Shown: piece after piece, positions 25,165 to 34,602 of the stretch | How the letters are laid out: each line of letters starts with the position of its first letter | Numbering within the stretch: the stretch's first letter is position 1 | NCBI GenBank assembly: GCA_018714445.1 | Contig: DVNK01000038.1 | Span: forward strand, 23,193 to 87,192 | Length of the DNA: 64,000 nt | Reading direction: 5' to 3' | Source of the DNA: Candidatus Fimadaptatus faecigallinarum | GTDB taxonomy: Bacteria; Bacillota; Clostridia; Christensenellales; Aristaeellaceae | The notes under the pieces: model-generated | Databases searched by the model: none | Told to the model about the DNA's origin: nothing | The model's input: only the letters and a program-made list of their open reading frames with translations | Position numbers and translations under genes: made by a program

Positions 25165-25620
25165 GGGCGGGGCGGTTGCCGTGCGCCTGTCTTCCGGCAG
25201 CCGCGCGCAGACATGACTTGGCAAATTCGCAACGCTACTGCGTACCACTTAACAGCAGCCGCGCTCCAACCTCATTCGCATATCAATTACGTTACTGTGC
25301 GCTCATTGGCAGTTGCACTCCCGGCCGATCAGCATGCCTCGCCTCATTACAGCGTCTGCCCGTCCTCCGGCAGTTGTGCGCAGGCTCTATTTACAAGCTT
25401 GCAACGCTACTGCGTGCCACTTAACAGCAGCCGCACGCCAACCTCATTCGCATACCAATTACGTTGCTGTGCGCTCACCGGCGGTCGCAATCCCGACTAA
25501 TCAGCACACCTCGCCTCATTACCGCGTCTGCCCGACCTCCGGCAGTTGTGCGCAGGCATGACTTGGCAAACCCGCAACGTTACTGCGCGCCAATTATCAG
25601 CAGCCGCGCTCCAACCCCAT
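25165..25620. repeat. 173-174 bp tandem array
   Basis: About 2.7 units; GCAACG occurs at 25227, 25401 and 25574 with CTACTGCG next to it, and TACCAATTACGTT, GATCAGCATGCCTCGCCTCATTAC and CGTCTGCCCG recur between. It sits upstream of the exporter leader promoter. Confidence 0.88.
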
Positions 25621-25725
25621 TGACATACCCGCACCATCCGTACGCCCCACTCGCACCTTCCATGTGGCGCCTTCTGTGTTGAGGCCCACGTCCATTGCGC
25701 CATGAGCATGCCCCACGGCGCGCAT

Positions 25726-25760
25726 GCAAAAGCGCCGCCGACTCACAAGGTCGGCGGCGC
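25726..25760 (-). terminator. Terminator of the transglutaminase operon
   Basis: GCGCCGCCGAC (25732-25742) and GTCGGCGGCGC (25750-25760) form an 11-bp stem followed on the minus strand by CTTTTGC. It is about 50 bases beyond the transglutaminase gene stop. Confidence 0.9.
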
Positions 25761-25806
25761 ATTGCGCATGTTCAATTCATATCATGTCGAACAGTTGGGC
25801 ACTTCA

Positions 25807-28056
25807 TCACGGTATCTGATGGACATTGCCCATGCCCTGGCGCACGCGCCGGCGATACCAGCGCAGCTTCTCGCGCATATGCAGCGACTTGACCGCCTCT
25901 ACATACGCCGTCGCACCAGCCGCGCACATCTCAGGCGTTACCGACTGACCGGCGTAGCGCGAGCGCACCACTATCTCGGTGAACGTCACGAACGACTGTG
26001 CCGCCAGCTTTTCGCCGGCCAGCCGCGCCGCAAACGCGGTGGGCGTCTCGCCGCTTTCGGGCACCTGGCCCTGCATCTCCAGCACCGTCAGCAGCGCGCG
26101 GTAGTAGACCATCAGCTTATCGGCGCTGGTCTGCGCCTTGCGCACCGCGTAGCGCGGCGTCGATATGTACAGCCGCAACGCGACTATCGCCGCAATCAGC
26201 AGCAGTATCAGCAGAGCGATCAGCGCTATCAGCCACGGCCGCAGTCCCGGCGGCTCGTCGGGCGGCTCATCGGGCTCGGACGTGGGCGTCAGCGTGGGTT
26301 CGGGCTCGGGCTGTTCGGTGGGTTCGGTAGTGGGTTCGAGCAGCATATCGCTCGGCTCGGGCGTGGGTTCGGGCGTGGGCGACGGCGTAGGCGTGGCCAC
26401 GTCGGGCTGTTCCGGCTCAGGCGTGGGCGATATGACCAGCGGCTCGTCGTTGGGCGTCGGGTCGAAGCTCAGCCACCCAAAGCCCTCAAAGTACAGCTCG
26501 ACCCAGGCGTGGGCGTCCTTGCCTATCACCTCGGTCACGCCGCTCTCGTCGGGCTGCACCAGGTAGCCCTCCACATATCGCGACGGTATGCCCGCGATGC
26601 GCGCCATCACGCCCATCGCCGACGCAAAGTACGTGCAATAGCCCGCCTTGTGCTCCAGCAGGAAGTAGCTGACGAAGTCGCTGCCCTCGGGCGTATCGCC
26701 CGGCGTCAAGGTGTACGCGTAATTGGCCTTTAGGTAGTCCTCGATTGCGCGGGCCTTCTGATAGGGCGTGGAGTAGCCGTGGATTATGCTGTACGTCAGG
26801 TCGTACACGTCGGTCGACAGCGTCGCCGGCAGTTGCAGGTACGCGTCCAGCGAGCCGGCCAGTCCATCGCCGGTCAGTCCGCTCAGGTACGCGTCCATGT
26901 CGTCCGAGTACGTGTCGGGTATCAGCGCGGTGAACGAATACGCGTCGCCCGCGCGCACGGTGCGCGTTATGAACACCTCGCCCGACGAATTGAAGTAGGG
27001 TATCATGTCGCCTTCGGCGCTCAGTTGCGTGAGCCGGTGCGGCGTGAACAGCGTGCTCGTGCCACGCGACAGGAACGTCACGTTTACGTCGACCGACTCT
27101 ATCAGGCCTTCGGGCGCGCTCTCGAGCTCATCGCCATCGGGCTGATTCAGCCCGAACACCTGGTTGCGCAGCGTGCGCCGGAGCGGGCTGACAAACAGGC
27201 TGCGGCTGTTGAGCGACGAATCCACCCAGTTCACGCCGGTGTACTCGCGCTTTATCGCGCCCCGCAGCAGCAGCGTTCGGTCGGTCTCGACGCTCATTAT
27301 CGGGAAGTCGGACGGATTGGCGTCGCCGCCGAGCTTGCCGGACTGGCTCTGGTAGCCGTCCAGCTGCACCGAGTAAAGCGTGCGCGCCTCCGAAAACATC
27401 AGATAGTCGGCCACCGTCGAGCGCACCGCGCGCCCGAACTGTTGCAGCGCCGGCGATACGCCGCCCATTATCGGCATCAGCAGCAGCGCCGCCGCCACCG
27501 ATACCGCCGCTATCGGCAGCGCCGAATTAAAGCTGGTCTTTTCGCGCGCCGAACTGGCAAACAGCATCGCCACAGCGACCAGCGCCGGCGCCACATAGTA
27601 CACGTTCAGGCTGCGCTCGAACATCCATGTGCCCATCGCCACCAGCATCAGCAGCGTCAGCGCCGGGTACACGCCGCCGCGCACGCGCGTCATCAAAAAC
27701 GCGGTCGCGGTCAACAGCACGCCCAGCACGCCGGCAATGGCATTGAGACAGCCGTCCAGCGAGCCGTCGGTCAGCAGCGCGCGCACCAGCGCCTCCATTT
27801 GCGTATACGCCGGCAGCTTAAAGTAGATCGTCGCGCCCCCGCCGGCGACCAGCAGCGCCAGCGTCACCGCCAGCGGCCATACGCCCATCGTCATAAGCGC
27901 GCACGCCAGCGCCGTGACAAGGCATGGCACCGCCACCGCGATGACATCCACCGCAAGGCCCATGGCGTCGCACAGCGTCAGCGCCAGCGAACCGCCCAGC
28001 AACACCGCAATCACTATGCCGCCGATCGATTCGCGCAGTTGTTTGCGTAGGTTCAT
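25807..28056 (-). CDS. Membrane transglutaminase-like protein (TgpA / DUF3488 type)
   Basis: A 749-residue protein: about six N-terminal membrane segments, an extracytoplasmic transglutaminase-core domain with the triad Cys474 (GYCTYFAS), His516 (DAHAWVE) and Asp532 (SFDPTP), a Pro/Thr/Glu-rich linker, one more membrane segment, and a C-terminal DUF4129-like region. It starts on the ATGA overlap with the DUF58 gene, with GGAAGGAAAGGA upstream; a longer start at 28086 is less likely. With MoxR and DUF58 it makes a conserved three-gene set thought to process or assemble cell-surface proteins. Confidence 0.9.
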   Translation of the reverse strand: MNLRKQLRESIGGIVIAVLLGGSLALTLCDAMGLAVDVIAVAVPCLVTALACALMTMGVWPLAVTLALLVAGGGATIYFKLPAYTQMEALVRALLTDGSLDGCLNAIAGVLGVLLTATAFLMTRVRGGVYPALTLLMLVAMGTWMFERSLNVYYVAPALVAVAMLFASSAREKTSFNSALPIAAVSVAAALLLMPIMGGVSPALQQFGRAVRSTVADYLMFSEARTLYSVQLDGYQSQSGKLGGDANPSDFPIMSVETDRTLLLRGAIKREYTGVNWVDSSLNSRSLFVSPLRRTLRNQVFGLNQPDGDELESAPEGLIESVDVNVTFLSRGTSTLFTPHRLTQLSAEGDMIPYFNSSGEVFITRTVRAGDAYSFTALIPDTYSDDMDAYLSGLTGDGLAGSLDAYLQLPATLSTDVYDLTYSIIHGYSTPYQKARAIEDYLKANYAYTLTPGDTPEGSDFVSYFLLEHKAGYCTYFASAMGVMARIAGIPSRYVEGYLVQPDESGVTEVIGKDAHAWVELYFEGFGWLSFDPTPNDEPLVISPTPEPEQPDVATPTPSPTPEPTPEPSDMLLEPTTEPTEQPEPEPTLTPTSEPDEPPDEPPGLRPWLIALIALLILLLIAAIVALRLYISTPRYAVRKAQTSADKLMVYYRALLTVLEMQGQVPESGETPTAFAARLAGEKLAAQSFVTFTEIVVRSRYAGQSVTPEMCAAGATAYVEAVKSLHMREKLRWYRRRVRQGMGNVHQIP

Positions 28057-29231
28057 GAAGCCAGGTTCCTTTCCTTCCAATCGCACAGCGGCGAGACGCG
28101 CTTAACGTATACGCCCATCGTCGCCAGGCGCATCAGCATCGTCAGCGCCTCCTGGCGTTGGGAATCGCTTATCCAGTACAGGCGCACCTTCAATCCGTTG
28201 CGCTTCATGCGCAGCGCCATATCGCTTATCTGGGTGTTCAGGCGCTGGGTGATTATCACCGCGCCGCCCGAACGCATCAGCCGGCGCGTCTCCAGCTCCA
28301 GCACGCTCTCAAACGGGTTTTCGCCGTCGAACTTCACCTCGGTCAGCGCCGTCAAAAACCGCCCGAAGTCGGCCAGCGACTGGCCCGACACCTCCAGCGG
28401 CTGCGCACTCGAAAGCGGCATGCGCACCGGGAAGCCCTCCTTGAGCTGGCTCAGCGCGACCGCGGCCGCGACCTCGCACATCGCGTCCTCCACGTCCAGC
28501 GCCATCTCGCGCGTGGCGCTTATCGTGCCGCAGTCCATGATTATCAGCGTATCGGGCCGGGCGGCCTCCTCGTACTGGCGCACTATCAGTTCGCGCTTGC
28601 GCATCGTCAGCTTCCAGTGCACCTTTTTGAGCGAGTCGCCCTCGACATAAGCGCGCACCGACGAAGGCGAGGACATGTCGTCGGTATTGTGGGCCAATGA
28701 CTCGGGGCCGTTCTCGCCCGAGGCCAGGTCCAGCGCGGCGATGTCCGCGACGTTGGGCTGCACCGTGAGCACTATCGAGCGGTCGTTTATCACGCGCCGG
28801 AGCGTAAACAGCCCGAACACGTCCGACACCCACAGCGTGTCCACGCCCACCTGGTACACTCCCCTGTGCGGGCACTTGAGCATGTACCGCAGCGACGTCG
28901 TAAAAAACGGCCGCGGACTTATTACCAGCTCGTCGACGGTCGACGAGTCCTCGGGCAGCGACAGCGTAAGATACAGCGCCGCCACCGGCAGCGGACAGCG
29001 ATGCCGAACCGATATCTGCATCGGCAGGCTTTCAGTGCGCCGCACCGTGACCGTGGGCATCTGGAACCCTATCTGCGCGCTGTACAGCGTCACCAGCGCC
29101 GACAAAAAGCTCAGCACCATCATGACCGCCATGGTCGCGCCTATCACATAGTAGAACATCGAGCCGGTAGACAGCGCCGCCAGCAGCACCGTCACCAGCG
29201 CGAGCAGGAATACCAGCCAGCGCCTGTTCAT
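28053..29231 (-). CDS. DUF58 domain protein
   Basis: A 392-residue protein with two N-terminal membrane segments and the DUF58 motif VRAYVEGDSLKKVHWKLTMRKRELIVRQYE, a von Willebrand factor A-like fold. It overlaps MoxR and transglutaminase genes by four bases on each side, so all three are translationally coupled. DUF58 proteins are the usual partner of MoxR ATPases. Confidence 0.92.
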   Translation of the reverse strand: MNRRWLVFLLALVTVLLAALSTGSMFYYVIGATMAVMMVLSFLSALVTLYSAQIGFQMPTVTVRRTESLPMQISVRHRCPLPVAALYLTLSLPEDSSTVDELVISPRPFFTTSLRYMLKCPHRGVYQVGVDTLWVSDVFGLFTLRRVINDRSIVLTVQPNVADIAALDLASGENGPESLAHNTDDMSSPSSVRAYVEGDSLKKVHWKLTMRKRELIVRQYEEAARPDTLIIMDCGTISATREMALDVEDAMCEVAAAVALSQLKEGFPVRMPLSSAQPLEVSGQSLADFGRFLTALTEVKFDGENPFESVLELETRRLMRSGGAVIITQRLNTQISDMALRMKRNGLKVRLYWISDSQRQEALTMLMRLATMGVYVKRVSPLCDWKERNLAS

Positions 29232-30175
29232 GACAGCTTGACCGGCACCGGCACGGCGCTGACCACGCTCTGCAACACGCGCAGCGCGTCCAGGCCCTTC
29301 ATGCGCGCCTCAGGCCCCAGCACCAGGCGGTGCTGCAGCACCGGGCCGCACATGCCCTGCACGTCCTCGGGAATCACGTAGTCGCGGCCGTCCAGCAGCG
29401 CGGCCGCCTGGCTGGCGCGCAGCAGCGCTATCGCGCCGCGGGTCGACACGCCCAGGCTCAGCGCGCTGTGATGGCGCGAGGTCTGCGCGATGGACGCGAT
29501 GTAGGAGCGCACCTCGGGCGCCGCATACACACCCGATACCAGCTGTTGCAGTTCGAGTATGTCGGCCGCGGTGCACACGCTTTGCAGATCCTCTATGGGA
29601 TTGGCGCCGCTGGTGTAGCGCTCGAGTATTTCGACCTCCTCGTCGTGGGTCGGGTAGCCCAGCGATATGCACATGAAGAAGCGGTCCAGCTGCGCCTCGG
29701 GCAGCGGGTAAGTGCCCACGAACTCGACCGGGTTCTGCGTCGCCATGACTATGAACGGCTGGGGCATCTTGTACGTCTTGCCGTCGACGGTGACCTGACC
29801 CTCCTCCATGACCTCCAGCAGCGACGACTGCGTCTTGGGCGAGGTGCGGTTGATCTCGTCGGCCAGCACCAGCTGGCTCATTATCAGGCCCTGCTTGTAC
29901 TCCAGCTCGCCGGTCTTGAAGTTGACTATCGAGAATCCCGTTATGTCCGACGGCGTTATGTCCGGCGTAAACTGTATGCGCTTGAACGAGCAGTCCAGCG
30001 AGCGCGCCATCGCCGATACGAGCGTGGTCTTGCCCACGCCCGGCACGTCCTCTATCAGCACATGGCCATGGCACAGCAGCGCTATGAACAGCAGCTCCAC
30101 CGCGTCCTGCTTGCCTATCACCACGCGACCGACATTCTGCTGCAATGCGCTTATGACGCGCCGAGGTTCTTGCAT
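29228..30175 (-). CDS. MoxR-family AAA ATPase
   Basis: A 315-residue AAA+ ATPase. Walker A is GVPGVGKTTL (about 39-48), Walker B LVLADEINRTSPK, sensor ATQNPVEF. The C-terminal part (LRASQAAALLDGRDYVIPEDVQ) is the MoxR lid. It is the first gene of the three-gene operon and is thought to be a chaperone for assembly of the partner protein. GGGAGAG precedes the ATG. Confidence 0.95.
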   Translation of the reverse strand: MQEPRRVISALQQNVGRVVIGKQDAVELLFIALLCHGHVLIEDVPGVGKTTLVSAMARSLDCSFKRIQFTPDITPSDITGFSIVNFKTGELEYKQGLIMSQLVLADEINRTSPKTQSSLLEVMEEGQVTVDGKTYKMPQPFIVMATQNPVEFVGTYPLPEAQLDRFFMCISLGYPTHDEEVEILERYTSGANPIEDLQSVCTAADILELQQLVSGVYAAPEVRSYIASIAQTSRHHSALSLGVSTRGAIALLRASQAAALLDGRDYVIPEDVQGMCGPVLQHRLVLGPEARMKGLDALRVLQSVVSAVPVPVKLS

Positions 30176-30292
30176 AAGATTATCTCTCCCTATTATCTAT
30201 ATAATATACCTAAAAACCGGCGCACCCTGCGGCCGGCCAGGCGCGCTATCCGGGCGCGCTATGCCGCCCGATGCGCATACTTGTATGAATAC

Positions 30293-30321
30293 AGTATACC
30301 GAATAATCGCGCGGTTTACAA
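30293..30321 (-). promoter_or_regulatory. Promoter of the MoxR operon
   Basis: Minus strand: -35 TTGTAA (30316-30321), 17-base spacer, -10 TATACT (30293-30298). The leader of about 110 bases contains a G/C-rich hairpin followed by TTTTT. Confidence 0.7.
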
Positions 30322-30327
30322 GCATGC

Positions 30328-30357
30328 TTGAAAAAAACCTTGTTTCCGTGGTACACT
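30328..30357 (+). promoter_or_regulatory. Promoter of birA
   Basis: -35 TTGAAA (30328-30333), 18-base spacer, -10 TACACT (30352-30357). It is divergent from the MoxR promoter, with only 6 bases between the two -35 boxes. Confidence 0.6.
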
Positions 30358-30426
30358 GTTAACGTTGACGCGCAAAAAAATTACATTGCGCGGCATTAGA
30401 CGAGCATAAGGAGCGTGAACGGCGGC

Positions 30427-31410
30427 GTGCATGACGAATACATACTTAACCGACTGATGCAGGGCGGCGCAGTGTCGGGCGAGGCGCTCAGCCGCGAGCT
30501 GGGCGTGAGCCGGGCCGCGGTCTGGAAGGACGTGCTGCACCTGCGCGAGGCGGGCTGGCACATAGACGCATCGCCGCGAGTCGGATATCATCTGGTGTCG
30601 CCCGAGGACGGGCTGCTGCCCATGGACGTGTACGCAGGCCTTGACACACAGCGCTACGGCCGCACCGCCGAGTACCACGTCGAACTCGACTCGACCAACG
30701 TGCGCGCAAAGCAGTGGGCGCAACAGGGCGCGCCCGACGGCGCGCTGGTCGTGGCCGAAACCCAGACCGCCGGCCGCGGCCGGCTCGCACGCAAATGGAT
30801 ATCGCCGGCCGGCATGGGCATATACATGTCGCTCATAATGAAGCTGAACGTGCCCATGCAGCAGCTGGCGCGGGCGATGCCGGCGGTGCCGCTGGGCGTA
30901 TGCCGGGGGCTGAGCGAGTTCAGCGACGACGCGGTGCGCATAAAATGGCCCAACGACATAGTATGCGCAGGGCGCAAGGTGTGCGGCATGCTGCTCGAGG
31001 CGCAGGCCGGCGTGGACGGCGTGGACTGGCTGATAGCGGGCATAGGCATAAACGCGCACCAGCGCATCGAGGACTTCCCCCCGGAGGTGCAGGCCACGGC
31101 GGCGTCGATCGATATGCTGACCGGGAGGCGCTGCGTGCGGGCCGAGGTGCTGCGCGCAGTGCTGCGCGAGATCGAGCGCTGCGCCGACATGTTCATATCG
31201 GGCCGGGGCGACGCGCTGATGGAAGAGTACTCCCGTGCCAGCGCCACGCTGGGCCGGCGCGTGCGGGTGCTGGCCGGCGACGGCGAATTCGAGGCCGAGG
31301 CGCTGCGCATCGCCGACGACGGCGCGCTGATAGTGCGGCTGGACGACGGCGCCGAGCGCGCAGTCTATGCCGGCGACGTGTCGGTGCGCGGGCTGATGGG
31401 GTACGTTTGA
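30427..31410 (+). CDS. birA: Biotin-protein ligase / biotin operon repressor
   Basis: Bifunctional BirA: an N-terminal winged HTH (SGEALSRELGVSRAAVWKDV), then the ligase with the biotinyl-AMP loop AETQTAGRGRLARKW, the KWPND motif (IKWPNDIVCAGRKVCGML) and a C-terminal SH3-like domain. It biotinylates carboxylase carrier proteins and may repress biotin genes. I place the start at GTG 30427 (AAGGAG 13 bases upstream); a second GTG at 30415 is only one base from that site. No biotin synthesis genes are nearby. Confidence 0.93.
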   Translation: MHDEYILNRLMQGGAVSGEALSRELGVSRAAVWKDVLHLREAGWHIDASPRVGYHLVSPEDGLLPMDVYAGLDTQRYGRTAEYHVELDSTNVRAKQWAQQGAPDGALVVAETQTAGRGRLARKWISPAGMGIYMSLIMKLNVPMQQLARAMPAVPLGVCRGLSEFSDDAVRIKWPNDIVCAGRKVCGMLLEAQAGVDGVDWLIAGIGINAHQRIEDFPPEVQATAASIDMLTGRRCVRAEVLRAVLREIERCADMFISGRGDALMEEYSRASATLGRRVRVLAGDGEFEAEALRIADDGALIVRLDDGAERAVYAGDVSVRGLMGYV

Positions 31411-31434
31411 CGGGTTGCGGAGCGCGATGGCGGG

Positions 31435-31985
31435 GTTTGACTTGCGGCGCTCTGCTATTGGGCTATGATTGGGCAATTGTGCTGCGTTGCGACCGGATGC
31501 AGGCTTGGGCGCTACGCTAATTCGGCGCGGTTGGGCGTGCAGTTGCCCGTTGGGGCGGTTGGGGTTTGACTTGCGGAGCTTTGCTATTGGGCTATGGCTG
31601 GGCAGTTGCGCCGCGTTGTGACAAAATGTAGGCTTGGGCGCTGCGCAAATTAGGCGCGGTTGGGCGTGCAGTTGCCCGTTGGAGCGGTTGGGGTTTGACT
31701 CGCGGCGCTTTGCTATTGGGCTATGATTGGGCAGTTGTGCTGCGTTGCGACTGTATGCGGGCTTGGGCGCTGCGCAAATTCGGCGCGGTTGGGCGTGCAG
31801 TTGCCTGTTGGTGCGGCTGGGGTTTGGCTTGCGGCGCTTTGCTATTGGGCTATGATTGGGCAGTTGTGCCGCGTTGCGACCGGATGCAGGCTTGGGCGCT
31901 GCGCTAATTCGGCGCGGTTGGGCGTGCAGTTGCCTGTTGGGACGGCTGGGGTTTTACTTGCAGCGCTCCGACATTGTGACACGAC
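31435..31985. repeat. 129-bp tandem array after birA
   Basis: GTTTGAC or a close form occurs at 31435, 31564, 31693, 31822 and 31951, an exact 129-base period (43 codons) with 4.3 copies. Units contain GCTATTGGGCTATG, GCAGGCTTGGGCGCT and TTCGGCGCGGTTGGGCG. The birA stop region (GTTTGACGGGTTGCGGAGC) resembles the unit's start. Confidence 0.93.
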
Positions 31986-32091
31986 TGATACGCATTGACC
32001 GCAACTCGCGTCGGCAGATGCACGGTCAACAGCCATTTGCGCACGATACTATTATCGGCCGGCAATAAGGCCCGGCAGGCCGAATGCGCCG

Positions 32092-32219
32092 CCGGGAGCG
32101 CCGTGCCGCACGGCATATGCGGACGCGCAAGGACGGCAGCACGCGCTGAGCGCGGGGCGTGCCGCACGCCGTGTTGCGGGCGCGCAGCTCCGCTCACGCC
32201 CCGGCGGCATGGCTCCCGG
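32092..32219 (+). other. Nested inverted repeats upstream of the S58/NylC-type gene
   Basis: CCGGGAGC (32092-32099) pairs with GCTCCCGG (32212-32219), and inside this GGGGCGTG (32154-32161) pairs with CACGCCCC (32195-32202). CCCGGCGGC next to the inner arm can instead pair with GCCGCCGGG at the 5' side, so two folds compete. No gene fits here. Confidence 0.5.
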
Positions 32220-32290
32220 TTGCCGCATACATATATCCAAATTTACGGCGAAATGCGCTTCTCATATATTTATAAAGAGGTGAATCACAA

Positions 32291-33220
32291 ATGTATTCAG
32301 GTCATATATGCGACGTGCCCGGCATACTTGTCGGCCACGCGACCGATGCCGATGCGCTGACCGGCGTCAGCGCGATATACTGCCCGGATGGGGCGATGCC
32401 CGGCGTGTCAGTGCGCGGCGGCGCGCCCGGCACTCGTGAGACCGATCTGATGAAGCCCGGCGAGCTGGTCGAGTCGGTACATGCGATACTGCTGTGCGGC
32501 GGCAGCGCGTTCGGGCTGGATGCCGCCACCGGCGCGATGGACTACCTCAGCCGCAAGGGCGTGGGACTGGACGTAGGCGTGGCGCGCGTGCCGATAGTGG
32601 GCGGCGCGGTGCTGTTCGACCTGGCCATGGGCCGTGCGGACGTGCGTCCCGACGCTCAGATGGGCAAACTCGCGCTGCTCAACGCCGGCGACGACCGGCG
32701 TCAGGGCCTGATAGGCGCGGGCACCGGCGCAAGCGTGGGCAAGTTCGCGCCGGGCGCATTGCCCGAACGCGCCGGACTGGGCAGCGCCGCGCTTGAGTCG
32801 GATGGGGTCATAGTGGGTGCGCTGGCCGCGGTCAACGCCGGCGGCGACATATACGACCCGTACACCGGCGAGTTCCTGGCCGGCGCGCACGATGCTCAGG
32901 GCAAGCCCCAGCCAGTGCTTAACGCGCTGATGGGCGGCGCGCACGCGCGCGAGCTGATCGGCCGCAACACCACGATAGCCGCGCTGGCCACCAACGCGCG
33001 CCTGGACAAGGCCCAGACCAACCGCCTGGCCGCCGTAGCGCAGGACGGCTTTGCGCGCGCACTGCGCCCGGCGCATACTCAGCTGGACGGCGACACGCTG
33101 TTTGCGCTGGCCACCGGTCAGGTCGAGTGCGACTTTGCGCGGCTGTGCGCGTTGGCCACCGAGGTAGTCGCCCGCGCGATAGCCAACGCCGGATATCTGG
33201 CCCGGGAGCGGCGGGCATGA
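32291..33220 (+). CDS. NylC/DmpA-type autoproteolytic aminopeptidase
   Basis: A 309-residue member of the P1/S58 (DmpA/NylC) peptidase family. The glycine-rich family core ILLCGGSAFGLDAATG is present. The autocleavage site is Asn226-Thr227 in GRNTTIAALATNA, as in nylon-oligomer hydrolase NylC, where Thr becomes the nucleophile. It probably cleaves short peptides or amides. AGAGGTGA precedes the ATG. Its stop overlaps acpS by four bases. Confidence 0.9.
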   Translation: MYSGHICDVPGILVGHATDADALTGVSAIYCPDGAMPGVSVRGGAPGTRETDLMKPGELVESVHAILLCGGSAFGLDAATGAMDYLSRKGVGLDVGVARVPIVGGAVLFDLAMGRADVRPDAQMGKLALLNAGDDRRQGLIGAGTGASVGKFAPGALPERAGLGSAALESDGVIVGALAAVNAGGDIYDPYTGEFLAGAHDAQGKPQPVLNALMGGAHARELIGRNTTIAALATNARLDKAQTNRLAAVAQDGFARALRPAHTQLDGDTLFALATGQVECDFARLCALATEVVARAIANAGYLARERRA

Positions 33221-33588
33221 TAGTGGGCATAGGCGTGGACGTCATAGAGCCGGAGCGCATAGCCCAGGCCATGGCCAATCCGCGCTTCATCGAGCGCATG
33301 TACACCCCGCGCGAACGCGAGCGCATAGCGCAGTCCGGCGCAAATGCCGCGCAGCGCGCCGCCGGCATATTCGCCGCAAAGGAGGCCGCAGTCAAGGCGC
33401 TGGGCTGCGGCTTTGACGGCGTGGGGTTTCATGACGTGGAGGTGACAAGCGCCGCGTCAGGCCAGCCCGGACTGGAACTGCACGGTGGCGCGGCAGCGCG
33501 GCTGGCAGCGCTGGCCGGCGCGCGCGCGCATCTGTCGATATCGCACATAGCAAGCGCGGCGGTAGCGTTTGTCGTTATAGAGGGATAA
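33217..33588 (+). CDS. acpS: Holo-[acyl-carrier-protein] synthase
   Basis: A 123-residue phosphopantetheinyl transferase that activates acyl carrier protein. GVDVIEPERI holds Asp8, FAAKEAAVKALG holds Glu56, and HLSISHIASAA ends the fold. The start overlaps the preceding stop (ATGA). In many Firmicutes acpS precedes nnr, and here an array of 1 kb lies between them. Confidence 0.96.
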   Translation: MIVGIGVDVIEPERIAQAMANPRFIERMYTPRERERIAQSGANAAQRAAGIFAAKEAAVKALGCGFDGVGFHDVEVTSAASGQPGLELHGGAAARLAALAGARAHLSISHIASAAVAFVVIEG

Positions 33589-33679
33589 ACGCATGCGGAT
33601 GTTGGCTGCGGCCTGAAAAGGCCTGCGCATGCCCAGACGCCATGGGCATGGCGGCGCGGCTGACTTAGTCTATTGAAGC

Positions 33680-34560
33680 GATGCCGCATTTGAGCGGCGC
33701 TTGCTCATTGCGCTGTGCTGCCGGGAGTTGTCGTGTCGTGGCGATGTCGGCTTTGCCCGGGATAACGCGCTAGTGCCATGCTTGCGGCAGTGCGCCGGGC
33801 TTTGACTGCACCGACGGGATTTGTCACGGCATTGCGCTGTCGACTTTGTCAAGGACAACACGTTCGTACCATTCTCGAGGCATTGTGCCGGTATTTGGTA
33901 CACCGCCGAGGATTGTCGCGGCGTGGTACTGTCTGCTTTGCCATTGATAGCGCGTTTTTGCCATGCTTGCGACATTACGCTGGGCTTTGACTACACCGAC
34001 GGGAGTTGTCACGGCATAGCGCTGTCCACTTTGTCAAGGACAACACGTTCGTACCATCCTCGAGGCATTGTGCCGATATTTGGTACACCGCCGAGGTTGT
34101 CGCGGCGTGGCACTGTCTGCTTTGCCATTGATAGCGCGTTTTTGCCATGCTTGCGACATTGCGCCGGGCTTTGACTACACCGACGGGAATTGTCACAGCA
34201 TAGCGCTGTCCACTTTGCCAAGGACAACGCGCTCGTACCATCCTCGAGGCATTATGCCGGTATTTGGTACACCGCCGAGGATTGTCGCGGCGTGGCATTG
34301 TCTACCTTACCATTGATAGCGCGTTTTTGCCATGCTTGCAGCATTGCGCCGGGCTTTGACTACACCGACGGGAGTTGTCACGGTATAGCGCTGTCCACTT
34401 TGTCAAGGACAACACGCTCGTACCACACTTGAGGCATTGTGCCGATATTTGGCTGCACCGCCGAAGATTGCCGCGGCATTGCGCTGTCAACTTTGCCATT
34501 GATAGCACGTTCTTGCCACGCTTGCAGCATTGCGCCGCGCTCCGACGGCGCTGACGATTG
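33680..34560. repeat. 184-bp higher-order tandem array of two 92-bp monomers
   Basis: CTTTGTC/CTTTGCC recurs at 33844, 34029, 34213 and 34398, a period of 184-185 bases. Each unit is itself two related monomers of about 92 bases: one beginning TTTGTCAAGGACAACACG, the other TTTGCCATTGATAGCGCG, both followed by forms of CCAT..GCATT..GCCG and TACACCG. About ten monomers alternate A-B-A-B. Confidence 0.92.
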
Positions 34561-34602
34561 CTGCAGCGCTTTCTCAACCAACGCGATTCACAGGAGGCCT
34601 TT

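Noticed and set aside
30190..30235. Attenuator in the MoxR leader
   Set aside because: The hairpin stem is only about 5 bp, and no leader ORF or alternative pairing was found.
31411..32290. tRNA or small structured RNA near birA
   Set aside because: No CCA-type acceptor, T-loop (TTCGA) or anticodon stem pattern was found here or elsewhere in the window.
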